Assembly (NCBI GenBank): GCA_028564675.1
Contig: JAOVVO010000142.1
Span: 1 to 64,000, forward strand
Origin: Onchocerca lupi
Lineage: Eukaryota; Nematoda; Chromadorea; Rhabditida; Onchocercidae
Length of the DNA stretch: 64,000 nt
Reading direction: 5' to 3'
The position numbers and the translations under genes were made by a program. This document shows positions 39,001-49,800 of the stretch, in pieces (position 1 is the stretch's first letter; every line of letters begins with the position of its first letter). The notes under the pieces are model-generated. The model did not search any database and was not told the origin of the DNA. It saw only the letters and a program-made list of their open reading frames with translations.

Positions 39001-40037
39001 AAGCCAGAAGCGCAATATCTGGTGCGTTAATCACTGAATGTTACTGAGCTTTATTCCATTTTGAAGTTTTACAAAAAAGTACAAATTTTATACAAATCTA
39101 AAGCTCTCAAAAGAATGTTTGTGAACATGTTACAGGAGATACCATCTAGCCATCATTTATGGTGTGTCCAAAACGGTTTGCACTGTAGTCTAAAAACTGA
39201 TGTTCCGGAAGATCTGTTAGAAACAATTACTGGTCGAATTGTTATATACCAGAAAGGTAACGCCGATACAAGAGAAGTGCTGCATTTCGATATGCAACAA
39301 TCATTCGTAAGTAAAATCTCAATACATCGGAATATAACCATGAAAAAGTTTCTGCAAAGTGCAAAATCATCCGGATTTATTCTCATCCACAAACCAATTT
39401 ATCAATTCAAAACCTATTTTTTCGAGTAGTATGGTTCATTGCAGGAGGATAGTGAAATGGAAGAAGATGGTGTGCTGTCATCTGGTTTCTTATTGGATTA
39501 CGCAACAAGACGAAAACTGGCGGAACTTTTCGATGTCCCTACTGATCCAACGAAGGACTGGCGAGGACTCGCTAAAAAATTAAATCTCCATAGGTATATA
39601 CAGGTAATGAACACATACTATTTAAAAGGATAAGGTATTACCTCATCAGCTAACTTTTTTCAAGAAAAGGTTGGATTTATAGAAGTGCTATAAAGCCTAT
39701 GAGCAATTTCCAAGTTAAAGTAAAGCTAGTAATCATCATTTCTAATATGTCTGGCATTCTGCTGTAGACTGATCCGATTTTCAATTTGCAGCACTGGAAT
39801 TCAAATAACCCCCCCCCCCCCAACCAAAAAAGCCATAGAAATAATTGCAGCAGTAATTTTCAGTATTTTGCAACCCGACCTGGTCTTTCACCAACATCAC
39901 TAATTCTGGACCTATGGGAAGCTGTGGAATTCGGCTCACAACGGGCAGTATTGGATCTTCTGCAAACTGTCCGAATCATGGGTCGACCTGATGCTGTAAC
40001 GGTGCTCGAAAGTTATCTTTCCAATTCAAAAAAATAA
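27970..40037 (+). CDS. unc-5: UNC-5 netrin receptor (5' end incomplete)
   Basis: Transmembrane axon-guidance receptor that mediates repulsion from netrin (UNC-6). Exons: 27970-28094, 28433-28625, 33954-34057, 34884-35064, 36257-36503, 36709-37055, 37228-37434, 37553-37767, 38129-38237, 38330-38570, 38706-39021, 39136-39306, 39445-39603, 39864-40037; all phases agree, giving 928 residues from the first ATG (27972). Domains in order: two Ig domains (about 8-105 and 107-200), two thrombospondin type 1 repeats (WAEWSPW, about 202; WSEWSSW, about 283), one membrane helix (about 354-378), cytoplasmic ZU5 (about 530-625, LKRSGATLLIPEGAF), UPA and a C-terminal death domain (about 840-925). A five-Gln run follows the membrane segment. 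No signal peptide is present at MDEIALIESP, so an upstream exon ending in phase 1 is expected but was not found. AATAAA at 40162-40167 fits the 3' end. Confidence 0.94.
30072..30104. promoter_or_regulatory. paired inverted POU octamer motifs
   Basis: A perfect 10-bp inverted repeat, GATTTGCATG and CATGCAAATC, separated by 13 nt. Each arm contains the classical octamer ATTTGCAT/ATGCAAAT bound by POU-domain factors. TAATTG and CAATTA homeodomain cores follow within about 80 bp. It lies inside the large unc-5 intron. The motif is seen; enhancer function is inferred. Confidence 0.35.
32417..32489. repeat. 39-bp tandem duplication
   Basis: Two copies of a T-run followed by GAAAAATTCCGATATA, ending at about 32450 and 32489. 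Confidence 0.75.
34658..34704. repeat. TTG and TA simple repeats
   Basis: A TTG-rich stretch followed by a TA run, within the unc-5 intron between exons 33954-34057 and 34884-35064. Confidence 0.65.
35065..36256 (+). other. unc-5: unc-5 intron before TSP1 exons
   Basis: 1.2-kb intron containing a poly-A run of about 32 at 36038-36069. An 86-codon reverse frame at 35579-35839 is present but has no recognisable feature. No nested gene supported. Confidence 0.65.
39809..39821. repeat. C13 homopolymer in the last unc-5 intron
   Basis: Thirteen consecutive C in a very AT-rich genome. It falls between an alternative acceptor (CAG ending 39791) and the acceptor used in the main model (39863). With 13 C the frame between the two acceptors is open. 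Confidence 0.8.
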
Positions 40038-40655
40038 ACAAATGAAATATAGAAAACTGAATTCATTTTCAAAAAAACGTGACACTGTAAAGTACAATTA
40101 AAGAATTTAACGTCCACTGAGAGGTATTAATTAGATGATATATTACTTTGTGCATTGAAGCAATAAATGTTTTCGACCAGTTATAGTAAAACGAATTCTG
40201 GAAGACTCACTGTATGTTGCATAAAGATGCCTGCATAATAAATTGCTAGAATCATTACCCGAAAACAGACTAGTTCTCCACTATTTTACATTGCACGGCG
40301 GTCCAATATGAAATTTCAATCCTTTGAACTTCTTTATCCAGTGAAATCGATGGAATTCATTATTGAGGTTATACCTGAATATTTTACAGATAATGAGTAA
40401 AATATGAAGTATTTACCACGGAGTATTTTCCAGCAAAGTTATGAACTACTGCAGCATTAATGAATATAACCGACCAAATTAATCAAACATGTATATATTT
40501 CATCACGAATAATTTCTATCTATACGCAATGCCGTAAACCAAGTAAAAAGCAATTTAAATACATAGCAGAAAGCAGAGTTAGATAGCGGATTAGAAGGCG
40601 TGTAATATAAATTGAGAAACTGCCCAACAACGACGTGCAAGAATCAATGCGGGAG
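40038..40655. other. intergenic region between convergent unc-5 and thioredoxin-like gene
   Basis: Tail-to-tail 3' UTRs. The unc-5 polyadenylation signal AATAAA is at 40162-40167. Nothing else identified. Confidence 0.6.
40162..40167 (+). terminator. unc-5: unc-5 polyadenylation signal
   Basis: AATAAA 125 nt past the unc-5 stop codon. Confidence 0.55.
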
Positions 40656-41903
40656 TCACACGCGGCTTCGAAATTCCTTTGCTAGCTTTTTGGCGTCCAC
40701 TTCGCCTTCATCCTAATACAAAAATTCGCATTATGAAAGGATATTTGTATCCTCTAGTCAGGAAAAAAAGAGGGAAAACATCTAATTTAGATTAAACACC
40801 GGCAGAAATTGAGGAAAATAGTAAAGTACCTGGATTTTATTTCTGACTTCTTGGTCGATTACTTCGCCCTTGCTATTTACTAACTTAGCAGCGGGTATCG
40901 TTTTCACATCATATTTCTCCAAAAATTCTCTGCAATAGAAACAAAACTTGAAAATCGTAATTTTTCGATGCACATATTATCATAATTATGGTATAAATCC
41001 TATGGCTTAGTATTTCGCAGAACTATATGCGCAAAATGAATAAGTCATAATACGTATTACCAGGAAGACGTGATTAACTGTTAATCAGTGAAATAAACGA
41101 TTCTGTACATTCTGTCAATGTATATTTGTTACAACTTTAAAGCACTGAGAAAGAGTGAAAAAGAAGTAAGAGACACTTACGAAATATGTCTGTCACCAAA
41201 TGGGATATATGGCACATTGGGAAGTGCTTTATTATAGTAATCTAATTGGTGTTGTGCTTCACGATCACGGGAAACCCAAACTATTTCAATATTTTCGTCT
41301 TTTGCAGCTTCGTTGTACCATTTCTACAAAATTATAGTTATTGTAGAGAGTCAAAAAAAAAAAAGAAAAAAGAAAAACATCCTAGAATATTCCAAGCACT
41401 GACTGGTATAGTGATAAATAACATAAATAATTATTATAGGTCTAAGTTTGAGAACTACTGTAAAATGAACAGGAAGATAAAAGGAAGAACGCTAAAACAA
41501 ATGAGGAAAAACTAACCTTCAATTTAGGAGTAAATAGACGGCAGTGACCACACCATCCGGATGAGAAATAAAGTATAATAGCCTGCAATTGAATAAAAAA
41601 ATAGCAAAACAAGCAAAATGCATAACTGGGTCAGGTTTACCATACTAGCTCTAACTATTCAGCTTCCTTAAAGCTTTCTGAAAATATGTCACACAGTGCC
41701 ACAATACAATCTAACTGCTATCATCCTAACATATAAAGAAGACAAAATTTTAAAAAAAGATATGAATTAGAAACCTTATTATTCAGATCATTCGCTTTGA
41801 CTATTTCGCCATCTCGTTTGATCAGGGGAACATCTTTCAGGAATTCTGCACCTGCTGCATAACAACGGGCAAAGTTAAGCCTTCCCATTCGAGATAATAG
41901 CAT
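40656..41903 (-). CDS. thioredoxin-fold oxidoreductase (nucleoredoxin/tryparedoxin-like)
   Basis: Small dithiol-disulfide oxidoreductase of the tryparedoxin/nucleoredoxin-like group. Minus-strand exons: 41903-41775, 41582-41517, 41323-41181, 40929-40830, 40712-40656, in phase, 164 residues. The active site WCGHC lies at 53-57 after the strand AIILYFSSG, and the family pattern continues with FTPKLK, EIVWVSRD and VKTIPA containing the cis-proline. The CGHC centre is that of PDI and not the WCPPC usual for tryparedoxin-like proteins. The first ATG gives an N-terminus MLLSRMGRLNFARCYAAG, basic and free of acidic residues, which could be a mitochondrial presequence; an internal ATG at 41888 is an alternative start. 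No ER retention signal is seen (ends FRSRV). An acceptor TTTTTAG ends 26 nt upstream of the ATG. Confidence 0.85.
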
Positions 41904-41929
41904 TTTTGATAAATAAATATTAATTCACT

Positions 41930-41937
41930 CTAAAAAT
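41930..41937 (-). promoter_or_regulatory. probable spliced-leader acceptor of the thioredoxin-like gene
   Basis: Minus-strand AATTTTTAG immediately precedes a 26-nt leader ending at the ATG. No upstream exon is apparent. Confidence 0.35.
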
Positions 41938-44211
41938 TGAATGGTAGTGAAGGAATTATTTGGTCAACACTTAGGCAAATAAATTTGGGCAAACAAATGA
42001 GCTTGAATTACAGGAATATATGGATCAGGTAATCCATTAATGAGTAAATAAGAACTGATAAACCAAAACTATCGAAAGCACCCTTCCACACTCCAATCTT
42101 CACCTTCCACCGAAGTACCATCCACTGCTGCATGCTCATAATGAAAATCGGAGTCCCAGTGGTAATCAAAAATCAAAATATAATTTTCACTAGAAGTGCC
42201 TCTAGACTGCAGTCGTTCGCGAATGATCTCGAACTCACTCGATGATGGAAATGACTGAACGTGGACTTCTCGAAATCTGAGATTCTTAATTGCGAATTCT
42301 TGATTTGGAAATTCTTAAGTCTGAAGAAGATAGTTCCTGAAGCTTTCAAATCTATGTTGCCAACTATTAAATCTCTTTAATTTATTCACTGAACAAGTTA
42401 TCGATAATCATTCAGTGATAGCAATTTGATTAATTAGTTTATTTCTCTTCTATTGAAAAAGCAAGAAAGACAAAAATTAATTGGGGAATAATGGTCGTCT
42501 GCAGGAGTACCTTTGCTGAAATATAATGATTGGGTGATAAGTGATAAGAGAGACAAGTGATAAGCAATACCTGGAGTGAACAAATAAGTGATAAGAGCAT
42601 ACATTTTTAAGGAGAAAATTTCCTCAATCATTTATTCACCTCGTTTTACTTTCTTACTTTTACAATCAGAAATAAGCAAAAATAAATTTTCGAAACAGAT
42701 AATTTCTGGGATATAGTGTTAAGAAATGAAAAGATATCGTAATGGAAGCAATTTGAAAGTTTTTCTTTATTCTCTGGATCCTTATTAAGTTCTGAATGTT
42801 AAATTTGAAAAAATTATCATCTCGAGAACAACCGAAAAACATTCCCACGTTAGTGAACATTTCGCAATTGGACATTGCCTTTAATTGTTAGGTTTAATTA
42901 CCTAAATTACCGCTAATGGATTGTTTCTCAATGACGCAGATATCTAACGTTAAAATATTTTTAATATCAAGGAAAAAACATTTGTTACTGATATGCTGTG
43001 AAGAGAAAGTAATTTAGTTGCTTAAGTAATGTTCTTTCACAAAATATTGGAATAGCGTTTAAGAATGATATTGATGATAACTTATCATCTAAATCTGATT
43101 GCATTTATTATCACTTTACTGGAAAACGTACTATTTCACATACCCTCTGTTGCATTTCATGTCCAGCTCTAAGTATATTGTGGCCTAATTCATCAAGATT
43201 ATTTGATCTTTCTTCAATCCGTTAATAACATTTCTTGCTGACAAATCAGACACGACTCATAAAATCATCTATCAAATCGCTCCTTTCATTTAGCAATTAT
43301 CACTTTTGCACCGCACTGAAGACTAAATTTAAATATCAAAACGTTGTCAGCTGTCGTTATCAATCTATCCGGTTGGTTAGACTTTTTAAGATTTGATCAG
43401 ATTGTTTGCCAGTTAACTTTGAAAACAACCGTTTAAGTGGTTTTGTTTGGTAGAACTTTTTGCCAGACTCTTCAACTGATGCATTCCACTTCAAAATAAT
43501 TCATTTTTGACTAACTGAAACTTCGTTTAAAAAAAAAAATTAGATCTAAAACATTTTTTATTACTTAATTAAACTATTTCTCTTTTATAATTTTGCTATT
43601 GTCGAACTAATTTTGACAAAAAAAAAGTGAAACAAATTACTTCGCTTATGTTATTGCCTTTCCAGAAAAGATGACAGATATCACGACGATATCAATTGTT
43701 CTTCAATTTAATAAATGCAATTTATATATAACAAATTGATAGAGATTATAACGCGAAAGATAAATTTGACTTTTTTCGTCTGCGTGATCTTTTTAATTTT
43801 ATTCAGCAATTTTTTCTTTTTTTTTTTTTTTTTCATAATTTCTCTTGATCCTTTTACCACTTCTTTCTTCCTAAATTGATTTTAGTCCTACAATCAGTCC
43901 CCTGTCACCAGTCGTCCAATCTGCACTGATAAATTGTTGCATGAAATGGAACTTAACAATTTTCCTTTCAATTTCTGATCGACTATTTTCACAATGCTTA
44001 AATACAAGTAAAATAAGCATTGTTAAGTTTAAAATCATACCATAAAACATTTTTTTCTTTCACTTATAACATAATTAATAAATTAGTTTTGCTGCTATCA
44101 TACCTATTAATATTCATGCTTTTCAGAATTTATCACTTTATCGTGATACGCTAAATTCGTCATTCTCCGAAGAAAAATTTTTGAAAACAAACAATTTGTT
44201 GTGTATTATTA
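41938..44211. other. intergenic region between divergent thioredoxin-like gene and CHP
   Basis: Presumed promoters for both genes. A 10-bp inverted repeat lies at 43991-44023 and a TTTCAG acceptor ends at 44126, 86 nt before the CHP ATG. No gene recognised. Confidence 0.55.
43991..44023. repeat. inverted repeat upstream of CHP
   Basis: ACAATGCTTA and TAAGCATTGT, perfect 10-bp arms with a 13-nt spacer, about 190 bp upstream of the CHP start codon. Confidence 0.65.
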
Positions 44212-46945
44212 ATGGGTAATTGCCGTTCGTCAGTGCAACATTTCTCGGAAGAAGAAATTACAAACATTCAACGTGAAACGGGCTGTTTGTTTTTCATTGA
44301 AATTTCAAAAAATTTTTAAAAAACTTCCCTCAAATAATGGAAACATTTTCCTTTATTGCTTTATTGCATTGAATATTTTTTACATACAAATCTGAATTAA
44401 ATTTAATTTAAATAGTTTTAATTTTTCGTACTCCTTTTATTTCTCAATTCTTCTACCTTTTCCTAAATTGATTTCAGTTTCCTCCAATCATTCATATTTT
44501 GTTAATTTTTGGGATAATCCTTAACATTATTGACCTGGATTATGCATATTTCACCTTTTTAGACCGGGAATTCCTTGCCCAATTCATCATACTAGGCGAA
44601 AAGAAGCACTTTGCCCATTACAGAAAAAAAATCTTTGCCTAAAAATATATGTTCTAGCATATCATAATATAAATGAAGTTTAATCTTTCATACTGTAATC
44701 ATTCCAGTACAATAGTTAACACCGAAATTGGTATATTTGCTTTCAATTTTAATTAGATCAAACTTTGATCTGCAATTTTATCAAGTATATTTCATCATTA
44801 ATAATTCTTTCAGATGAATTTCTTATATATTCAGAAAGGAAATATTCATAAAAAAGTATTCAATTATTCATTTAAAATATGATTGAAATATTCATGATTA
44901 ACATATCTTTCATGAAACTTGAATGAATGCACGGTTTTGTTTGATATTTTGATTTTTATTTATGAAATTTTTGCAGTTAAACGACGTCAAATACTTCGAC
45001 TGTATTCGAGATTTTTATCGCTTGACAAAGAAGGTTAATTTTTACAATTTTATTAAATTTATATTAGCACTATTTCTAAAAATTTTTCACTAAAATTTCA
45101 TCCGAAATGTGCTAAATTTTTGAGATGCAACAATTTTATCCATCAATAGAATTGGTAGTTCGCTTCTTTTAGTCCGATTTACTAGAATTATTTAAATAGT
45201 TGCATCATAGGAATTTGATTTATCGCATCTGATTTTTCCCGATATTTAACTTTCTTATTGATTGTAGAGACTGATCTGGTGAAATTCAAGAGACAGAATA
45301 ACAATCAATTCTTTTGGATGCTTGATAAAAAGCGGAATAATAGAATTGCTGTTGATTAGCCAATCGCTCTAGCAAACTGAATTTTAATAATAAAGCATTT
45401 GTGGCATATAGAAATGAAAAAATCATTGCACCTTTTCATAGTATTGACCTTTGTCCTTTTTTTTTTTCTTTTTTTTTACCATGCCGCACTGTCAATATCT
45501 TGGTTGATTGTAATAAAGAAAAATATTATCCCAAAATTTTCGGTGAAAAAATTAAACATCACTAAAAATTGTAGGAAAAGGATACATCGATCGTGATGAT
45601 TTCTTCACAATCCCAGATCTTGTTGCAAATCCTCTTGGTGATAGGATTATTGATGCATTCTTCGCCGAAAAATAAGTTTTGAAATCTCATGACATTATAT
45701 AAATATATTTCCTAATAATGTTGACATGAATAGCTTCATACATATATTTTTTTTTTTTAAATCAATGCATTTTTTATCATTTAAATTTTAATGACATTTG
45801 CCTAAGTTATCTAATATTTGAAGACTAAAACTTAATCAATATTTCATCACTTATGATTCGAAAGTCTTTTGCATTTGAATTTCTAGTGTTCAGCATGGAG
45901 TAATGCTTTTTTAACTTTTTTAAAACTTTCAAAAATATGACTCACCATTCCCTGATATCATCCAGCTATTGCCAATACCGAACTTCGATAGAATATATAA
46001 AAATTGGAGATTTTTGAAAGTCATAGCAAGAAGAAATTATTAGATTTTGTGAAGAATAATTAAATTCAAATTTTAAATCTTTTTATCCCTCAATGATGTT
46101 AATTTTAGGGAAGATTCTGACAAAACGTTAACATTCCATGAATTCATTCGTGTATTGGCACACTTTAGGCCATGCTCTTTGGCAAACGATTGTGAAAAAA
46201 ATGCAATTAACAGTCGCATCGAAAAGTTAAAATGTATGCTTCTTTTCAAAGTTTTAAAAGTTGAGGTACAAAATGATCGAAGAAGCAATCTAAGAGACAT
46301 TTTCATTTACACATATGTTTGATCGTAATTAAATTTTAGTTGCATTTGCTATGTATGATTTGGATAAAAATGGATATATCACGAGAAATGAGTTTAAAGT
46401 GATCTTGATTATGATGATCGGTTCAAACATAACGTCCAAACAGGTTCTTTTTCAGGTTTTCTTAATCTTCAGAAAAAAATTCTCAACCCAATGCAAAGTT
46501 TAACATGAATATTATTGCAGTAAAACCAATGAAAATATTGGACGCTTAAATAAGACTGTTTTGCATTTGAACTACATTTTATAATCGGACTTTCTGAAGA
46601 ACTTTAATTTAATGAAGAGAAAAAAAACTGAACAGAAAAATGTCTAAATTTTTAGATTGAATCTATCACAGATCGAACAATTACTGAGGGTGACTATGAA
46701 AAGAATGGCAAAATATCGTTTGAAGAATTTGTTCGAGTAAGTGAAATTTTTTCAGCCTTTTCGGATTAGTTTAATGATTAGATGATGACTTTTTGAAGCG
46801 ATAGATTGATCTCTCAAAGAAGAAAGAAAAGATAGACAATCCAATATTGGATTTTTGATGGGAAAAAAAATATATCATTTGTAAATTTCAGGCAATGGAA
46901 AGCATAAATGTGGAACAACTAATGTCAATTCGATTCATGGATTAA
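44212..46945 (+). CDS. calcineurin B homologous protein (CHP1 family), EF-hand
   Basis: Myristoylated EF-hand protein; CHP proteins are essential cofactors of plasma-membrane Na+/H+ exchangers. Exons: 44212-44284, 44977-45033, 45575-45671, 46109-46233, 46340-46443, 46656-46736, 46892-46945, 196 residues (human CHP1 is 195). The N-terminus MGNCRSS fits N-myristoylation. Family blocks: ETGF, ILRLYSRFLSLDK, NPLGDRIIDAFF, LTFHEFIRVLAHFRP, and the end MSIRF. EF-hand loops 3 (DLDKNGYITRNE, 124-135) and 4 (DYEKNGKISFEE, 165-176) look able to bind Ca2+; loops 1 and 2 are degenerate, as in CHP. Calcineurin B itself is less likely given the CHP-like spacing and C-terminus. Odd: the third intron (45672-46108) begins ATAAGT, not GT. 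Read without splicing, the frame stops (TAA) right there after 76 codons. Confidence 0.88.
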
Positions 46946-48778
46946 TCTATTCGTTTAAGAATGGGTAAATTACTATTGAAGGAATATTGAAGTCTAGCAT
47001 CTTATTTTATTTGAAAAGTTTGAGTGCAAAAAATATCCAAAGACTAAAAAAGAGTTTTTTTTTTTTTTTTCATTTCATTATCTTATATTTACTTAAATTT
47101 AATCTTAAGAGGTAGAATGTAAAAGCTCTTGTATGTCTTATTTAGACATTTTATGTTATTGCCACTAAAGCTAAGAATAATGTGTATAAAAAATAGAACA
47201 TTGTATTCAAAAATTTCAACAATCATAATGAAAAGCTAAAACGATTATAAACATACCTTTGAACTGCAAAAGATTTCACAAAATATTATTCTTATTTTTG
47301 CCAGTACAACTTAATTAAACTTTCTCTAAGAAAAAGACTTCTTACATATTTCGAAAAATCAAATTCTAGTAACATTGTCTATTATATTCATAATTTTTGT
47401 CCCACTACAAGAGATACAGTAATTTCAAATATGAAGCATTCTAAGGAACGAACCGTATTCTCTAATAAAGAAGTAAAATAGAAAAGAAAAGGTAGTGGCA
47501 GGTAAATGTATCACTATTTTGATCAATTCATAAAGATCGTTTTTTTTTTTTTTTTTTTTTTTCGGAAGATTTTCTTTTTTCCTTTCTATCAAAGCAATTT
47601 TCCTAATTTTATAATCTCCAACAAGATTATGAACTGAACCTTCATTATGCAATTTTTTTACAATTGTTGATTAAATCTTAATTGTTCATGTGATCAGAAT
47701 TTGTTAACCAAATCGGATAATTTAAAACATTAAATATGTGAGGAAGGTTCTTGAATACCGAAAATTGATTATACGAAATTCAATCCGACATTTCTTACTA
47801 TATGACACCATACCGTTAAGATCAAAGATTCCGCGCAAAGATATTTGTACATTAATCGATCATTAAAATTCCATTTGAACGCTCACTCAATTTAAGATCC
47901 AGGACTTCACAATTTCATCTCGACGAATGCTTGTATGTATTGTCTCGTTGTTATAGCTAGAACCTATAAAAATATGTCGCTCAAAAATAAATATGTAATT
48001 TTATATTCAACAATGGCTGCAACGGTAATTGATGGATATGAAATAATTATTCTTGAAATTTGACTTTTTCAGAACTTATGAACATTCTGTACCTTAGCTA
48101 TCTGGACTCCACATCGGAAATTACCGGCACATATCCAAAATTGATTTGCTCGACAGTGATTTCAAATGATTTTTTTTTTTTCTTGCTATGAAAGAAAAAA
48201 AGGACTGATGAAGCATAGAGCATCAGCATGTTTAGGAAGAAAGGTAACGGAATAAATCACACTTCGATGACAATCCATCAGCCCTTTAATAGAGGAGCTT
48301 TTTCCACTGCAGTTATCAATGCAACATTATCATTAAATGATAGCGAAGAATGAATAATTATGTATAATAATTGATTTAATTCAATTTAGTTCGATTTGAT
48401 TCGATTAAGTTAAATTGGAATAATAAGGTAACGCAACTGAATCTATTAATTAACTAAATCGACACGACATATTAAATTAACTTGATTCATATGTGATATA
48501 GCATACTGTCATCTGTATCCATGTAAATAAAAATGTAAATATTCGTTGTGCTCTTCACACAATGTTGCATTTGAATACTGCACATGTTTTTATATAGATA
48601 TACCCACTTTTTTACCTGTCACACCGGTAACAGGTAAAAGTGAGCGGACTGAATTTATTGACCACGCCCATTTTCCCCACTGTTCATCTTTACACAACAT
48701 TTCAAGTTCTTCATCGATTGATTTGAATTTTGATACATAGTTGCATTCGAATACGTGCGTGTTTAAGAACTTTCGGAC
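46946..48778. other. intergenic region between CHP and PARG
   Basis: AT-rich, with no exon recognised. Near its right end is a strong hairpin (48608-48643) followed by a second one at 48779-48823. The spacing to PARG (over 1.8 kb) argues against an operon with CHP. Confidence 0.55.
48608..48643. repeat. hairpin 1 upstream of PARG
   Basis: Arms CACTTTTTTACCTGT and ACAGGTAAAAGTG pair over 13 bp with a two-T bulge around a 10-nt loop CACACCGGTA. Confidence 0.7.
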
Positions 48779-48823
48779 TAGCTGGAGCCGCCATGCGAAG
48801 CGTGACGGCCCCAGCTAGTCTAG
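48779..48823. repeat. GC-rich hairpin 2 upstream of PARG
   Basis: Arms ACTAGCTGGAGCCG and CGGCCCCAGCTAGT form a 14-bp stem with one mismatch. The loop contains GCCGCCATGCG, an ATG in strong context opening a 47-codon frame (48793 onward) that may be an upstream PARG exon or an unrelated small frame. It is strikingly G+C-rich for this window. Confidence 0.6.
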
Positions 48824-49148
48824 GACAAAATAACATTTTGAGAATGGAAAAACAAGAAAACTTCAAAATTCTTCCGAAACTTTCATTTGATGGGCCAACG
48901 ATGATGGTTCATGAAATACAATGTATTCTGTTTTAAGGCAAAAATTTCTGCAAATATTTTATGAAGTTTTTTATGAAAATGTTAAGACTTTTGGAACTCG
49001 AGACAAGGGTTTTCATATATCGCCATCAAAGTTACGAGAGAATGAATACTACCACATCACGGACTTTCACGTGTGACGAATAAGAATATGTTCTTACGTC
49101 AAACAGACACGTAAATACGTACGTTGTTGTACTGTTCGTCTCTCACAG

Positions 49149-49762
49149 CTCCGACAGTGTAATCTCTGGGAATAATTTCCAGGATAACGAATCAATGAAC
49201 GATGAGCATATTGAAATAGAAGATTGTGTGATCGAGGAGAATAATACGCATAGCGTTGATTCATTGTGCCAGAAAGCTGTATTGAAACGGCAGACAACAT
49301 TAGATGCCTTTTGCTCAAATGATCCAAATCGGAAGGTATTTATCAGTGATAAACTGATTCGTAGAAAGATCAAGAATAATCGAATTCCAATAACGATTAC
49401 TCATTCAGGTAGATGGATTATATCATCAGTACTGCGGTTGATAGAAACAATCAATAGCCCAACATACCTTATATTTCCCAAAAATCTTTGTAGAATCGTA
49501 TTCGCATCTATTTGTTTCACGATCGTGGGATATACTGCACTGAATTGAATGAATTATATTATATTGAACGGGTGAGAATGCTCTGTCGTAATGGTTGATA
49601 CCTTAGTGAATCAATGACCGAATAACAGATTTCAGTTATTTCAAAAAGTAAATTGAAGTCGAGGAAATCTTTTGGATCCGTTGTTGAAGAAGTGCATCAT
49701 AGCGGGAATGGAGAAGGAAGTAGCGATGATTGGGCTAGAATGAGTGGCGTCATGAAAAAAGT

Positions 49763-49800
<38 letters not shown>

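Noticed and set aside
42891..42902. GGTTTAATTACC, identical to the first 12 nt of the nematode SL1 leader
   Set aside because: The match ends after 12 nt and lacks the rest of the 22-nt leader, its GT donor and an Sm-site snRNA body, so it is most likely chance in AT-rich DNA.
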